A DNA stretch of 64,000 bases from Streptomyces sp. B21-083 (GCF_036898825.1 NZ_JARUND010000001.1:3534001-3598000), one strand, 5' to 3'. Counted from the first letter of the stretch, positions 8,524 through 16,991 are shown. Notes: generated from the letters alone by a model not told the origin. Numbers and translations are program-made.

Positions 8524-9762
8524 TCAGCCGATGACGGTGTATCCGGCTTCGCGCAGCGCCAGACCGACCTCGGCGCAGTGCGCCGGCCCCTTCGTCTCCA
8601 GGTGCAGTTCGACCTCCGCCTCCGTGAGACCGAGTCGCGGGTCGGTCCGGACGTGGCTCACGTCGAGGACATTAACGTCGACCACTGACAACACCCCGAG
8701 AAGTGTCGCGAGGGCGCCCGGCCGGTCCGTCAGACGCAGCCGAACCGCCAGGTAGCGGCCCTGTGCGGCCATGCCGTGGCGCAGGATGCGCTCCAGCAGC
8801 ACCGGGTCGACGTTGCCGCCGGACAGCACCGCGACGACCGGCCCCTCGAAAGACCCGGGCCGGCTCAGCAGCGCGGCGACCGGGCTCGCCCCCGCCGGTT
8901 CCACGACGAGCTTGGCGCGCTCCAGGCAGAGCAGCAGCGCGGCCGACAGCTCGTCCTCGCTGACCGTGCGGACCTCGTCGACCAGCTCGCCGATGATCCC
9001 GAACGGCACGTCGCCGGGCCGCCCGACCTTGATCCCGTCGGCCATCGTGACCGGGTTCGCGACCGACACCGGCCGCCCCGCCGCCAGCGAGGGCGGATAC
9101 GCCGCCGCGCCCGCCGCCTGCACCCCCACGATCCGCACGTCGGGGCGCACCGACTTCACGGCGACCGCGATCCCGGCGGCCAGGCCGCCCCCGCCGATCC
9201 CGACGAGGATCGTACGGACCTCGGGGCACTGCTCCAGGATCTCCAGGCCCACCGTGCCCTGCCCGGCGATGATGTCGGCGTGGTCGAAGGGGTGGATGAA
9301 CACCGCGCCCGTCCGGTCCGCGTACTCCTGGGCGGCGGCCAGCGTCTCGTCGACGACCTGCCCGGACAGCCTCACCTCGGCGCCGTACTCGCGGGTGGCG
9401 CTGATCTTGGGCAGCGGCGCGCCCTGAGGCATGAACACCGTGGCGTTCACCCCCAGCAGCGCCGATGCCAGCGCGACCCCCTGCGCGTGGTTGCCGGCAC
9501 TGGCCGCGACGACACCGGCGGCCCGCTCCTCGGGCAGCAGCCCGGCGATACGGACGTACGCGCCCCGCAGCTTGAAGGACCCGGTCCGCTGGAGGTTCTC
9601 GCACTTGAGGTGCACCGGCGCGCCCACCAGCTGGGACAGGTGCCGGCTGCCCTCCATGGCCGTCATCCGCGCCACGCCCAGGAGCATCTTCCGGGCACCG
9701 CGTACGTCGTCGAGCGTGACGGGCCGCAAGGAGTGCAAGGAGTCAGCCGTGCTGTAGCTCAT
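8524..9762 (-). CDS. ilvA: Threonine ammonia-lyase (threonine deaminase)
   Basis: This PLP enzyme deaminates L-threonine to 2-oxobutyrate, the first step of isoleucine synthesis, and also supplies propionyl-CoA precursors. It has 412 residues. The PLP lysine is K64 in SFKLRG, and the glycine-rich phosphate loop is GIGGGGLAAG. A single ACT-like domain occupies about residues 330-412. This length matches the actinobacterial type with one short regulatory domain, rather than the 500-residue enterobacterial IlvA. The gene is monocistronic on the minus strand, and an acyl-CoA carboxylase that can use propionyl-CoA lies elsewhere in the window. Confidence 0.93.
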   Translation of the reverse strand: MSYSTADSLHSLRPVTLDDVRGARKMLLGVARMTAMEGSRHLSQLVGAPVHLKCENLQRTGSFKLRGAYVRIAGLLPEERAAGVVAASAGNHAQGVALASALLGVNATVFMPQGAPLPKISATREYGAEVRLSGQVVDETLAAAQEYADRTGAVFIHPFDHADIIAGQGTVGLEILEQCPEVRTILVGIGGGGLAAGIAVAVKSVRPDVRIVGVQAAGAAAYPPSLAAGRPVSVANPVTMADGIKVGRPGDVPFGIIGELVDEVRTVSEDELSAALLLCLERAKLVVEPAGASPVAALLSRPGSFEGPVVAVLSGGNVDPVLLERILRHGMAAQGRYLAVRLRLTDRPGALATLLGVLSVVDVNVLDVSHVRTDPRLGLTEAEVELHLETKGPAHCAEVGLALREAGYTVIG

Positions 9763-9908
9763 GACTCAAGTCTCGCAGTTCACAGGCGCGGACTCGCGGT
9801 GTGACCAAGCTCCGAGACCTGTTTACGCAGCGTCGGTACGGCCCGCCTTCCGGCCGCGTACCCTGTCCCCCAACCCAGCACCCCCTTTCATGAAGCGAGC
9901 CCCCGGCC

Positions 9909-10433
9909 ATGCCCACAACACCTGAAATGTCGATGGACATGACGACCGTCGGTGACACCGGTCTCCTCGACACGTTGCAGCACGAGGTCGCGGTGTTCGC
10001 GCGCCGTGCCGAACAGACCCGGCTCGGGGGAGTCGGGCAGGTGCGCAACTCGATGGACCGCGCCGCGTATCTGCTGCTCAACCGCCTCGACAAGGAAGGC
10101 CCGATGGGCGTCAAGGCGCTCGCGGCGAGCATGGGCATCGACTCGTCGACGGTCACCCGGCAGGTGGCTCCGCTCGTCGACACGGGCCTCGTCAAGCGCA
10201 CCTCGCACCCCGAGGACGGCCGTGCCGTGGTCCTCCAGCTGTCTCCGCGCGGGCTCTCGCGGCTGGAGGAAGTGCGGTCGTCCAGGCGCCAGTTGATGGC
10301 CGAGCTGACGCACGAGTGGGCGCCTGAGGAGCGCGAGGTGTTCTGCACGCTCCTCACGCGCTTCAACACCGCGCTCTCCGCCCGTCAGGCCGCCCAGGGC
10401 ATCCCGGTGGGGGACCCGGGACCCGCCTCCTGA
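9909..10433 (+). CDS. MarR-family transcriptional regulator
   Basis: This is a 174-residue winged-helix dimeric regulator. The recognition region is GVKALAASMGIDSSTVTRQV (residues 75-94), followed by a wing (KRTSHPEDGRAVVLQL) with the DxR motif typical of MarR proteins. N- and C-terminal helices would form the dimer interface. ATG 9909 is used; in-frame ATGs at 9927 and 9933 are alternatives. It is divergent from ilvA, but no ligand or target can be inferred from sequence. Confidence 0.88.
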   Translation: MPTTPEMSMDMTTVGDTGLLDTLQHEVAVFARRAEQTRLGGVGQVRNSMDRAAYLLLNRLDKEGPMGVKALAASMGIDSSTVTRQVAPLVDTGLVKRTSHPEDGRAVVLQLSPRGLSRLEEVRSSRRQLMAELTHEWAPEEREVFCTLLTRFNTALSARQAAQGIPVGDPGPAS

Positions 10434-10452
10434 CACCGGTGCCGAGACCCTG

Positions 10453-10561
10453 GGGCCTGTCGTCGAGTTCCCGCCTGCGGCGACGCCGTGCGCGTGCTCT
10501 CACCGCGGCGGGCACCGAACCCGCCCTTCGGCCGGACGACGGGGAACGCGACGACAGGCCC
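10453..10561. repeat. Long inverted repeat (20-bp arms, 19/20 match)
   Basis: Bases 10453-10472 and 10542-10561 are reverse complements with one mismatch, and they flank about 69 bp. The element fills most of the gap between the MarR gene and the sigma-like gene. It could be a small palindromic mobile element (MITE-like) or an extended transcript structure. No open frame is inside. Confidence 0.6.
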
Positions 10562-10675
10562 TTGCCCACGCGCGCGGGGCCGCCGCTCGGCGGACTGCTG
10601 CTTCCTGGCTCTTGACCGGCGGGCGGCACCTGGCCTCAGATGAGACCGGGTCCTTGTCGTACGGCGGGAGGCACG

Positions 10676-11182
10676 GTGCGAGAACGGCAGGCGTCCCCCG
10701 GTGCCGGACCGGGTCGGGACTTCGAGGCGTTCGTCGCGGGCGCGGCCGGGCGGCTGCTGCACACGGCCACGCTGCTCACGGCGGAGGCGCCGCAGGACAA
10801 CCCGCGCGCGCGGCGCCTGCTCACGCATGCCTTCGCGCACACGTACGCGAGCTGGGACCGGATGCGCGGCGAGGACCCGTACGACCGGGCCCGCCAGTAC
10901 CTCGCCGTGCGCTTCGCGCGCGAGGCATGGCACCAGTACGGCGGCCTCGGCCGGGCCCGCTCGCACCCCGGCAGCGCCCTGGCCGTACTCACCCCCCAGC
11001 AGCGGCTGATCCTGGTCCTGCGGCTGTACGAGGGGGTCGGCGAGGAGCAGACGGCTGCGCTGCTGGGCCTGCCCACGGAGCGTGTCCACGCGATCTGTGA
11101 CCGTGCGACGGCGCTGCTGCTGCACCCGCCGCGGGGCCCGGCGCCGCCGGTCGTGGCCGGGCCGAAGGTGGTGCCGTCATGA
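10676..11182 (+). CDS. Degenerate ECF sigma-like protein
   Basis: This protein has 168 residues. GTG 10676 is preceded by GGGAGG at a good distance; an earlier ATG at 10640 has no such site. The C-terminal half is a sigma region 4-like helix-turn-helix (LTPQQRLILVLRLYEG ... EEQTAALLGL). The N-terminal half has the length of region 2 but lacks the usual conserved aromatic and acidic residues, so promoter melting may be lost or altered. The stop overlaps the next start (ATGA), so it is translationally coupled to a small membrane protein, an arrangement like sigma/anti-sigma pairs. I infer a regulatory pair; targets are unknown. Confidence 0.72.
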   Translation: MRERQASPGAGPGRDFEAFVAGAAGRLLHTATLLTAEAPQDNPRARRLLTHAFAHTYASWDRMRGEDPYDRARQYLAVRFAREAWHQYGGLGRARSHPGSALAVLTPQQRLILVLRLYEGVGEEQTAALLGLPTERVHAICDRATALLLHPPRGPAPPVVAGPKVVPS

Positions 11183-11427
11183 GCCGGCGGGACCGGGAGG
11201 TCGCCGCGCGGCAGATCATGGAGGGCAGGCCGCCCCCGGTGCCGCCCGACCTGTACGTGGAGGTCGTACGGCGCGGCGGCCGCATGCTGCGGCGCAGGCA
11301 GGCGGCGCGGCGGCTGATGTGGCTGCTGCTGATCGCGGCGGTGCTCGTGTTCAGCGTGTGGGCGGCGACGGTCCAGCCGTGGGTGGTGCCGCCGTCGCAG
11401 ACGACTCCACCCGTGAACGGCTGGTGA
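11179..11427 (+). CDS. Small membrane protein coupled to the sigma-like gene
   Basis: This 82-residue protein has a basic N-terminal cytoplasmic half (many Arg residues), one transmembrane helix at about 46-65 (LMWLLLIAAVLVFSVWAATV) and a short external proline-rich tail. It overlaps the sigma-like gene by four bases (ATGA). It has no zinc-binding anti-sigma motif. By position it could tether or modulate the sigma-like protein. Confidence 0.75.
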   Translation: MSRRDREVAARQIMEGRPPPVPPDLYVEVVRRGGRMLRRRQAARRLMWLLLIAAVLVFSVWAATVQPWVVPPSQTTPPVNGW

Positions 11428-11452
11428 GACCCGGTCTCGGTGACCGGGTCTC
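11426..11452. terminator. Hairpin between convergent genes
   Basis: A 10-bp perfect stem (gagacccggt / accgggtctc) with a 7-nt loop begins at the stop of the membrane protein and ends 9 bp before the end of metB. Confidence 0.75.
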
Positions 11453-11460
11453 CGGCTCGC

Positions 11461-12615
11461 CTAGCCGAGGGCCTGCTGGAGGTCCTCCAGGAGGTCGTCG
11501 ACGTTCTCGATGCCCACGGAGAGGCGTACGAGGTCGCCCGGCACCTCCAGGGCCGACCCGGCGACGGACGCGTGCGTCATGCGCCCCGGGTGCTCGATCA
11601 GGGACTCCACGCCGCCGAGGGACTCGCCGAGCGTGAACACCTTGGCGCGGTTGCAGACCTCGACGGCCGCCTCCTCGCCGCCCTGGACCTGGAACGAGAT
11701 CATGCCGCCGAACGCCCGCATCTGCTTGGCGGCGACCTCGTGACCGGGGTGCTCGGGCAGCCCGGGGTACAGAACTCGCGTCACGCGCGCGTGCCGGGTG
11801 AGCATGTCGGCGATCCGGGTGGCGTTCTCGCTGTGGCGGTCCATCCGCACGGCGAGCGTCTTGGCGCCGCGCAGCACCAGCCAGGAGTCGAAGGGCCCGG
11901 CGACCGCGCCCATCGCGTTCTGGTGGTACGCCAGTTCCTCGCCGAGTTCCTGGTCGCCGGTGACCAGGGCGCCGCCGACGACGTCGGAGTGGCCGCCCAT
12001 GTACTTGGTCAGGGAGTGCACGACGACGTCCGCGCCGAGGGCCAGCGGCTGCTGGAGGTAGGGCGTGGCGAAGGTGTTGTCGACGACGAGCCGGGCGCCC
12101 GCGCCGCGGGCGATCTGGGCGACGGCGGCGATGTCGGTGATGCCGAGGAGCGGGTTGGAGGGGGTCTCCACCCACACGGCCTTGGTCTTCGGGGTGAGCG
12201 CGGCCCGTACGGCGGCGGGGTCGCTGGTGTCGGCGACCGACCATTCCACGCCCCACCGGGCGACGACCTTCGCGAAAAGCCGGAACGTGCCGCCGTAGGC
12301 GTCGTTGGGGATGACCACGTGGTCGCCGGGGCTGAGCAGCGTACGCAACAGGCAGTCCTCGGCCGCCAGTCCGGACGCGAACGCGAGACCGCGGCGACCG
12401 CCCTCCAGGGCCGCGAGGTTCTCTTCGAGGGCGGTGCGGGTCGGATTGGCGCTGCGGCTGTACTCGTATCCGCCGCGCAGCCCGCCGACGCCGTCCTGCT
12501 TGTAGGTCGAGACCTGGTAGATCGGCGGGACGACCGCGCCGGTGAGGGGATCCGCGGTGTTGCCCGCGTGGATCGCGAGGGTCTCGAAGTGCTGACTGAT
12601 GTGCCTGTCGCTCAT
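11461..12615 (-). CDS. metB: Cystathionine gamma-synthase
   Basis: This PLP enzyme joins an activated homoserine and cysteine to form cystathionine in methionine biosynthesis; some actinobacterial members also act as gamma-lyases. It has 384 residues from ATG 12615. The PLP lysine is K204 in SLTKYMGGHSD, and YEYSRSANPTR near residue 50 is the family's phosphate and substrate region. The long upstream open frame on this strand is antisense to the next gene and is not used. Which activated homoserine ester is the substrate cannot be told from sequence. Confidence 0.92.
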   Translation of the reverse strand: MSDRHISQHFETLAIHAGNTADPLTGAVVPPIYQVSTYKQDGVGGLRGGYEYSRSANPTRTALEENLAALEGGRRGLAFASGLAAEDCLLRTLLSPGDHVVIPNDAYGGTFRLFAKVVARWGVEWSVADTSDPAAVRAALTPKTKAVWVETPSNPLLGITDIAAVAQIARGAGARLVVDNTFATPYLQQPLALGADVVVHSLTKYMGGHSDVVGGALVTGDQELGEELAYHQNAMGAVAGPFDSWLVLRGAKTLAVRMDRHSENATRIADMLTRHARVTRVLYPGLPEHPGHEVAAKQMRAFGGMISFQVQGGEEAAVEVCNRAKVFTLGESLGGVESLIEHPGRMTHASVAGSALEVPGDLVRLSVGIENVDDLLEDLQQALG

Positions 12616-12747
12616 GTGGACCGAGGGTAGTGCGCTCGTGGGTTCGATGACGCCCTCCGCCGGTGGGGCCGGGTGCGGGGCGGGCGAGGGGCGGGCCGGG
12701 ACGGGCCTGGTTCGCCAATTGTCAGAGGCGTCTGGTTCGCTTGGGGC

Positions 12748-13866
12748 ATGGAGATTCTCTGGGTCCTGATGGCGCTGGTCATGCTGGGCTTCGTGGTGTT
12801 GCCGTTCATGCGGCGCAGAAGTGCCGGTATTCAGCAGGTCGCCCCCGGGGACCCGGACGCCGCGGACCCGGCGAACTACGGCTTCGTGCGGCAGGAGGCG
12901 CTGGACATCCGCATGCCCGGCCCCGACCAGGACCTGTTGGACGTCCTGGACGTCGTGCAGCGCACCCAGGACTACAGAGCGGCGGCGCAGCTCCTCGCCG
13001 GCACGGAGAAGGACGGCGAGCGGCGCTGGCAGCGCGTGCAGGCCTTCGCGGGCGCCGCGTCGCTGGAGCTGCGGCAGCGCCCCGGCGGGGTGAGCGAGAC
13101 GCCGGGCGGCCAGTGGCTGCGGGTGTGGCGGACGGAGATGCCCAAGGACGCGGGCGGCGCGGCGGTGCACGCGGAGTTCCTGGTGCAGCAGGCGTGGCGG
13201 ACGTCGACGCCCGGGACGGACGAGTTCCGGATCATCATGGAGGAGGCGAAGGCGGCGTGCGGCGACGCGGCGCTCCTCTCCCCCGGTGACCCGGTCCCGT
13301 ACATCGTGGAGCTGTCGGTCGCGCGCGGGCTGGCGTACTCCCGGCCGGAGTTCGAGCAGCTCTGGCTGAAGATCCTCGACCGGGCTCCGGAACACATGGG
13401 GGCGCATCTCGCGGCGCTGCACTACTGGTGCGAGAAGTGGCACGGCTCGCGCGCGCTGGCGATGTCGTTCACGGAAGCGGCGGCGGCCCGGGCTCCCGAG
13501 GGTTCGCTGCTCGCGGCGCTGCCGCTGTTCGCGGTCTTCGAGCATCTTCCCGAGGTGAACCTGGTCAGCGGCTTCTACCAGAGCGAGGTGGTGACGAAGT
13601 CGATCCACGGCGCGCTGTTCGCGGTCCACGCGGCCCGCCCCGACGACCCGATGCTCGCGCACGTACGCCATCTGCTGATCTTCTTCCTGGTGCGCTCCGA
13701 GCGCTGGGCGGAGGCCATGAGCCAGCTGGTGCACGTGGACGGCCACGTGGGCGCCCTCCCCTGGACCCTCACCGCCGACCCGGCGTCGGAGTTCGCGGTG
13801 TACCGGGCGCTGGCGGTCGCGGGGTACGAGGCGAACGGCGGAAGCCCGGCGTCGCTGCTGCGGTGA
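12748..13866 (+). CDS. Membrane-anchored protein of unknown function
   Basis: This 372-residue protein starts at ATG 12748. An N-terminal transmembrane helix (residues 2-22, ILWVLMALVMLGFVVLPF) is followed by a basic stop-transfer (MRRRS), placing the long C-terminal part in the cytoplasm. That part is helical and looks like a tandem-helical repeat (HEAT/TPR-like), with no catalytic motif. It diverges from metB. About 100 bp downstream is a short stretch that reads like a mutated copy of its C-terminal LVHVDGHVGALPW segment. Confidence 0.8.
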   Translation: MEILWVLMALVMLGFVVLPFMRRRSAGIQQVAPGDPDAADPANYGFVRQEALDIRMPGPDQDLLDVLDVVQRTQDYRAAAQLLAGTEKDGERRWQRVQAFAGAASLELRQRPGGVSETPGGQWLRVWRTEMPKDAGGAAVHAEFLVQQAWRTSTPGTDEFRIIMEEAKAACGDAALLSPGDPVPYIVELSVARGLAYSRPEFEQLWLKILDRAPEHMGAHLAALHYWCEKWHGSRALAMSFTEAAAARAPEGSLLAALPLFAVFEHLPEVNLVSGFYQSEVVTKSIHGALFAVHAARPDDPMLAHVRHLLIFFLVRSERWAEAMSQLVHVDGHVGALPWTLTADPASEFAVYRALAVAGYEANGGSPASLLR

Positions 13867-13964
13867 GCGTGGGGACGGCGCCGGTGATGTGACAGCGGCG
13901 GGCGGAGGCGCCCCGGGGGTGGAGAAGCGGGAGAAGAGCGCCCCTTTTGACGTCCTGTTTCCGC

Positions 13965-14024
13965 GACGAGGCCGCGATCGAGCAGTTCAGGCTGGTCGAC
14001 GGGTACGTGAGAGCCTTGCCGTGG
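13965..14024 (+). pseudogene. Remnant resembling the end of the upstream gene
   Basis: Frame translation gives EAAIEQFRLVDGYVRALPW. It aligns with EAMSQLVHVDGHVGALPW near the C-terminus of the gene ending at 13866. It has no proper start and no flanking similarity. The simplest reading is the relic of a duplicated paralogue. Confidence 0.4.
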
Positions 14025-14117
14025 CGCTACGACGGCGCGGGCGGTCGTAGCGCCGGAGACGGGACAGGAGTCGGCGGGGGCGGCGGCTGGGGTGAGCTGG
14101 GGCCCCCTTGGCGGGCA

Positions 14118-14145
14118 GGCCACGGGAGGTCCACCTCCCGCGGCC
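14118..14145. terminator. Strong hairpin downstream of msrA
   Basis: GGCC-a-CGGGAGGT-cc-ACCTCCCG-c-GGCC forms a 12-pair stem with one mismatch and a 2-nt apex. It ends 23 bp before the msrA stop and suits termination of the minus-strand transcript. Confidence 0.65.
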
Positions 14146-14168
14146 TCCCCCCTCCCCCCCTCTCGCGG

Positions 14169-14681
14169 TCAGCCCTCCGTGCGGGCGGGCAGCCGCCATC
14201 CCGGGCGCGGGAAGTGGCAGGTGTAGCCGTTCGGGTAGTGCTGCAGGTAGTCCTGGTGCTCGGGCTCGGCCTCCCAGAAGGGGCCGACCGGCTCCACCTC
14301 GGTGACGACCTTGCCGGGCCAGAGGCCGGAGGCGTCCACGTCCGCGATCGTGTCCTCGGCGATCCGCTTCTGCTCGTCGTCCACGTAGTAGATCGCCGAA
14401 CGGTAGCTGAGGCCGATGTCGTTGCCCTGGCGGTTCTTGGTGCTCGGGTCGTGGATCTGGAAGAACAGCTCCAGGATCGCGCGGAAGTCGGTCGCCTCGG
14501 GGTCGAAAAGGATCTCAATGGCCTCCGCGTGCGTGCCGTGGTTGCGGTACGTGGCGTTCGGCACATCACCACCGGTGTAGCCGACCCGGGTCGCCGTCAC
14601 GCCCGGAAGACGGCGGATCAACTCCTCCATCCCCCAGAAGCATCCGCCCGCCAGCACGGCCCTCTGCGTCTGCGCAGCCAT
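14169..14681 (-). CDS. msrA: Peptide methionine-S-sulfoxide reductase
   Basis: MsrA reduces the S-epimer of methionine sulfoxide in proteins, using thioredoxin or mycothiol-linked systems. It has 170 residues from ATG 14681, with GGAGGG upstream. The catalytic cysteine is C14 in GGCFWG, and the substrate-binding GYTGG and NHGTHAEA motifs follow. It lacks the CXXXC-type C-terminal recycling pair seen in longer forms. It is cytosolic and probably monocistronic. Confidence 0.95.
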   Translation of the reverse strand: MAAQTQRAVLAGGCFWGMEELIRRLPGVTATRVGYTGGDVPNATYRNHGTHAEAIEILFDPEATDFRAILELFFQIHDPSTKNRQGNDIGLSYRSAIYYVDDEQKRIAEDTIADVDASGLWPGKVVTEVEPVGPFWEAEPEHQDYLQHYPNGYTCHFPRPGWRLPARTEG

Positions 14682-14807
14682 TGCAGCCCTCCAATTCGTG
14701 TCGGCTCGTTCACTCGGGCTACTCGGCCCACAAACCACCGGCAGCCCTCGCCCGCTTTCTCAACGCACGAGGGTTCCGGGCAATTCCGCACGGCACTGGA
14801 GGTACGG

Positions 14808-15213
14808 CTACCGCTGTGCGCTGCCGCGATGGTCGGCTACGGGGACCTGGGGGACGGCGGAGTTGGGGTCGAAGCCCGCGAAAGCCAGGCCGATGACGAA
14901 CCCCGCCACCTCCTCCGGCTGACGGACGGGATCGAGGGCGCCCAGAGTCGCCGGGACACCGCCGACGTCCCGCACCAGTTCACCGACGACGCGCAGTGCC
15001 GCCGTATCGTCGCCGCACATCGCCACCGTCACCCGGGACCGGCCGCCATCGGGCGGGCTCGTCCACCGGTCGGCGGGGACTCCCCCTGTCCGGTGAGCAG
15101 CGTGCCGACACCATGTGCCACAGCGTTCGTGGGATCGATCAACGTCGTCCCGTCGAGTACGCCGTCCGACGCGCCCACCGATTTCAACGTGTCCTCGAAT
15201 GGCCGGGCCCCGC
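14808..15213 (-). pseudogene. Decayed NADPH-dependent F420 reductase-type oxidoreductase
   Basis: Two pieces of one family are readable on the minus strand in different frames. The upstream piece gives GARPFEDTLKSVGASDGVLDG then TLIDPTNAVAHGVGTLLTG. The downstream piece gives TVAMCGDDTAALRVVGELV and later EVAGFVIGLAFAGFDPNSA. The Rossmann GxGxxG N-terminus is missing, the middle section is deleted, and a frame change falls at about 15030. The gene is therefore inactive. It diverges from the broken XRE regulator, the usual arrangement of an oxidoreductase and its repressor. Confidence 0.7.
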
Positions 15214-15218
15214 GGCCC

Positions 15219-15230
15219 CCGTTACAACGG
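15219..15230. promoter_or_regulatory. Palindrome between the two decayed divergent genes
   Basis: CCGTT-AC-AACGG lies directly between the relic oxidoreductase and the relic XRE regulator. It may be the former regulator's own operator. Confidence 0.4.
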
Positions 15231-15236
15231 ATGTCA

Positions 15237-15623
15237 TGGACTTCCCCAGCGCTCTACGCGAACGCCGCACCCGCCGTCGGTCCAGCCAACTCGATCTGGC
15301 GCTACGGGCGGGGACCACCCAACGGCACGTCGGTTTCATGGAGTCAGGCAGGTCCGCTCCAGGCCGGAACATGGTGGTACGCCTGGCCGAGTCGCTGGAA
15401 CTGCCGCTGCGCGAGCGCAACGAACTGCTGACGACCGCCGAGTACGCGCCCCTCTACATGGAGAGTTCACATCGAGGTCCTGCAAAGAATCCGGGCGGAC
15501 GCTCCTCAATGGCTTCCCAACCAGCGGTACGCGCGGGACATCTTCAGTCGGGTGATCGCCCGTCGTCGCACACTGACTCCGGAGATGCGGAGCCTTGCCG
15601 ACGCGGTCGGCGTAGCTCTGTAG
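15237..15623 (+). pseudogene. Frameshifted XRE-family regulator
   Basis: From ATG 15237 an intact XRE helix-turn-helix is readable for about 80 residues (QLDLALRAGTTQRHVGFMES and GRNMVVRLAESLELPLRERN). At about 15460 the family-like frame breaks. A second frame continues as VHIEVLQRIRADAPQWLPNQ to a stop at 15623; I do not recognise this tail. The original frame runs on as arginine-rich nonsense. A truncated DNA-binding protein could still be made. Confidence 0.55.
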
Positions 15624-15676
15624 TTCGCCGCGTAACGCCGCGTGGCACTTCGCGCTGCGGCCTCACCAAAGTGCCA

Positions 15677-15706
15677 TTGATGCGTAATCGCTCTACTGCC
15701 TAGCGT
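15677..15706 (+). promoter_or_regulatory. Probable housekeeping promoter giving a leaderless transcript
   Basis: TTGATG at 15677-15682 and TAGCGT at 15701-15706 are separated by 18 bp. Transcription would begin about 7 bp downstream, at or next to ATG 15714. That ATG has no ribosome binding site. Confidence 0.5.
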
Positions 15707-15713
15707 GATCGGC

Positions 15714-16277
15714 ATGACGACTCAAAGCAGCAGGGCTGCGGCGACCCCGGCCCACGCCTCGCCGGTGGGCGCCACGGCTCGCTCGGTGCACGATCCCGCG
15801 AATGGGCACTTCCGGGCGTTGACCCTCTCGGCGGAATCCCCGAACTGCGCCAAAGCCGCGCGCGACATGGTCGGCTCGTACTTCCGAACATGGGGGCTGC
15901 CGCACGCAGTTGACGCAGTGCGGCTCGTCGTGTCGGAGCTGGTGGGCAACATCGTGCATCACGCGGTGCCGGACGGCTGTCTCGCGCGTTCGGGCACCGG
16001 ACGACGCATCGATGTCTCGCTGATGACGCACCCCGAGATCCTCGTACTCGGAGTCTCCGACGAGGACTCGACTCCGCCCGAGCTTCCGCCGGGCGAGTTC
16101 GTGTCGCCTGCGGCAGCGGACGATTTCGCCGACGCGCTGTTGCCCGACCGGGGGAGCGGACTGCTGATCGCCCAGCGACTGGCCGAGTCGGTGTGGTGGT
16201 CAGCGGGGATCAGAGGCGGCAAGACGGTGTGGTGCCGTTTCGATCTCGACGAACTGAGGACCGCGTACTCGGCCTGA
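15714..16277 (+). CDS. Histidine kinase-like ATPase (RsbW/anti-sigma-type)
   Basis: This 187-residue protein has a GHKL ATP-binding domain. The N box is VRLVVSELVGNIVHHAV at about residue 70, the G1-like segment is VLGVSDED, and the G2-like segment is LPDRGSGLLIAQRLA. It lacks a kinase His domain. Such proteins are abundant in Streptomyces, often beside XRE/DUF397 genes, and are thought to act as serine kinases or anti-sigma switches. No DUF397 gene is present here, and the upstream XRE gene is broken, so this copy may be orphaned. A GTG at 15705 is an alternative start. Confidence 0.82.
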   Translation: MTTQSSRAAATPAHASPVGATARSVHDPANGHFRALTLSAESPNCAKAARDMVGSYFRTWGLPHAVDAVRLVVSELVGNIVHHAVPDGCLARSGTGRRIDVSLMTHPEILVLGVSDEDSTPPELPPGEFVSPAAADDFADALLPDRGSGLLIAQRLAESVWWSAGIRGGKTVWCRFDLDELRTAYSA

Positions 16278-16322
16278 CAGACGCCGGGTCGCCGCCTCGG
16301 ACGATCCGGCAGGGGACGCTGC

Positions 16323-16352
16323 GGGCCCCGATGGCTGATAGCACCGGGGCCC
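16323..16352. terminator. Hairpin between convergent genes
   Basis: The GC-only stem gggccccg / cggggccc (8 bp) has a 14-nt loop and sits between the ATPase gene and the DUF3455 gene. Confidence 0.5.
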
Positions 16353-16415
16353 GTCGTGTCAGGTCGCTTCTGACCCTGAAATCATGGAAGTTGACGATCC
16401 ACGACTAATCCACAA

Positions 16416-16967
16416 CTACTTGGCCGGCTTGTAGAACGCGTACGTCGCGGAGTAGGGAACGCTCACCTGGTCGGTACCGGTGCAGGCGGCGGCAGGGGCG
16501 ACGCCGCCGTGGGTGTCGAGGCGCTGGATGTAGGAGACGTCGGCGAAGACGCCCGCGCCGCGCGTGGTGGTGGACTTCAGGAGGAGCTCAGGGATCGTGC
16601 CCGTCTTGGGGGAGTTGGCGACGGCGGCGGCGTTGACCGCGCTGCCGTCCACCGTGGACACCCAGACCGGGCCACGGGAGTGGAGGGCGACGGGGCGGTG
16701 GGAACGGTCGTTCCTGGCCCACAGGGTGGCGGCGGGTTCCAGCAGCTTCCAGGCGCCGTCGCTGCAGGTGTAGGTCTGGACGCCCGCGGCGGAGAAGACA
16801 CCGGTGAGTCTGTTGCCGGCGGGGACCTTCAGCGCGGCAGGGGCGTCGACGCCGTGCCGGGCGGGCTGCGAGACGGCGGCCTGGCCGACCGTCGCGCTCG
16901 CGAGCGTGCCGGCGGCTACGGCGGCGAGAGCTGTGGTGGCGAGGACGAGTCGCTTGGCGAGTTTCAT
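16416..16967 (-). CDS. Secreted DUF3455-type protein
   Basis: This 183-residue exported protein starts at ATG 16967 with GGAGA upstream. Residues 1-33 are a Sec signal (KLAKRLVLATT, hydrophobic core, AxA cleavage near GQAAVS). The mature part shows the DUF3455 pattern: VPAGNRLTGVFSAAGVQTYTC, a TLWA segment, and a C-terminal pair of cysteines. The family is found in secreted fungal and bacterial proteins of unknown role. Five heptamer repeats occupy the region just upstream of the ribosome binding site, suggesting unusual control. Confidence 0.82.
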   Translation of the reverse strand: MKLAKRLVLATTALAAVAAGTLASATVGQAAVSQPARHGVDAPAALKVPAGNRLTGVFSAAGVQTYTCSDGAWKLLEPAATLWARNDRSHRPVALHSRGPVWVSTVDGSAVNAAAVANSPKTGTIPELLLKSTTTRGAGVFADVSYIQRLDTHGGVAPAAACTGTDQVSVPYSATYAFYKPAK

Positions 16968-16991
16968 CGGGCTTGTCTCCAGAACGTTTTC

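Larger units (their letters stand above)
13867..14168. other. Convergent intergenic region with two hairpins
   Basis: This spacer of about 300 bp holds no gene beyond the 13965-14024 relic. It has an 11-bp hairpin at 14023-14054 (ggcgctacgac / gtcgtagcgcc) and a terminator-like hairpin at 14118-14145. Confidence 0.5.
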
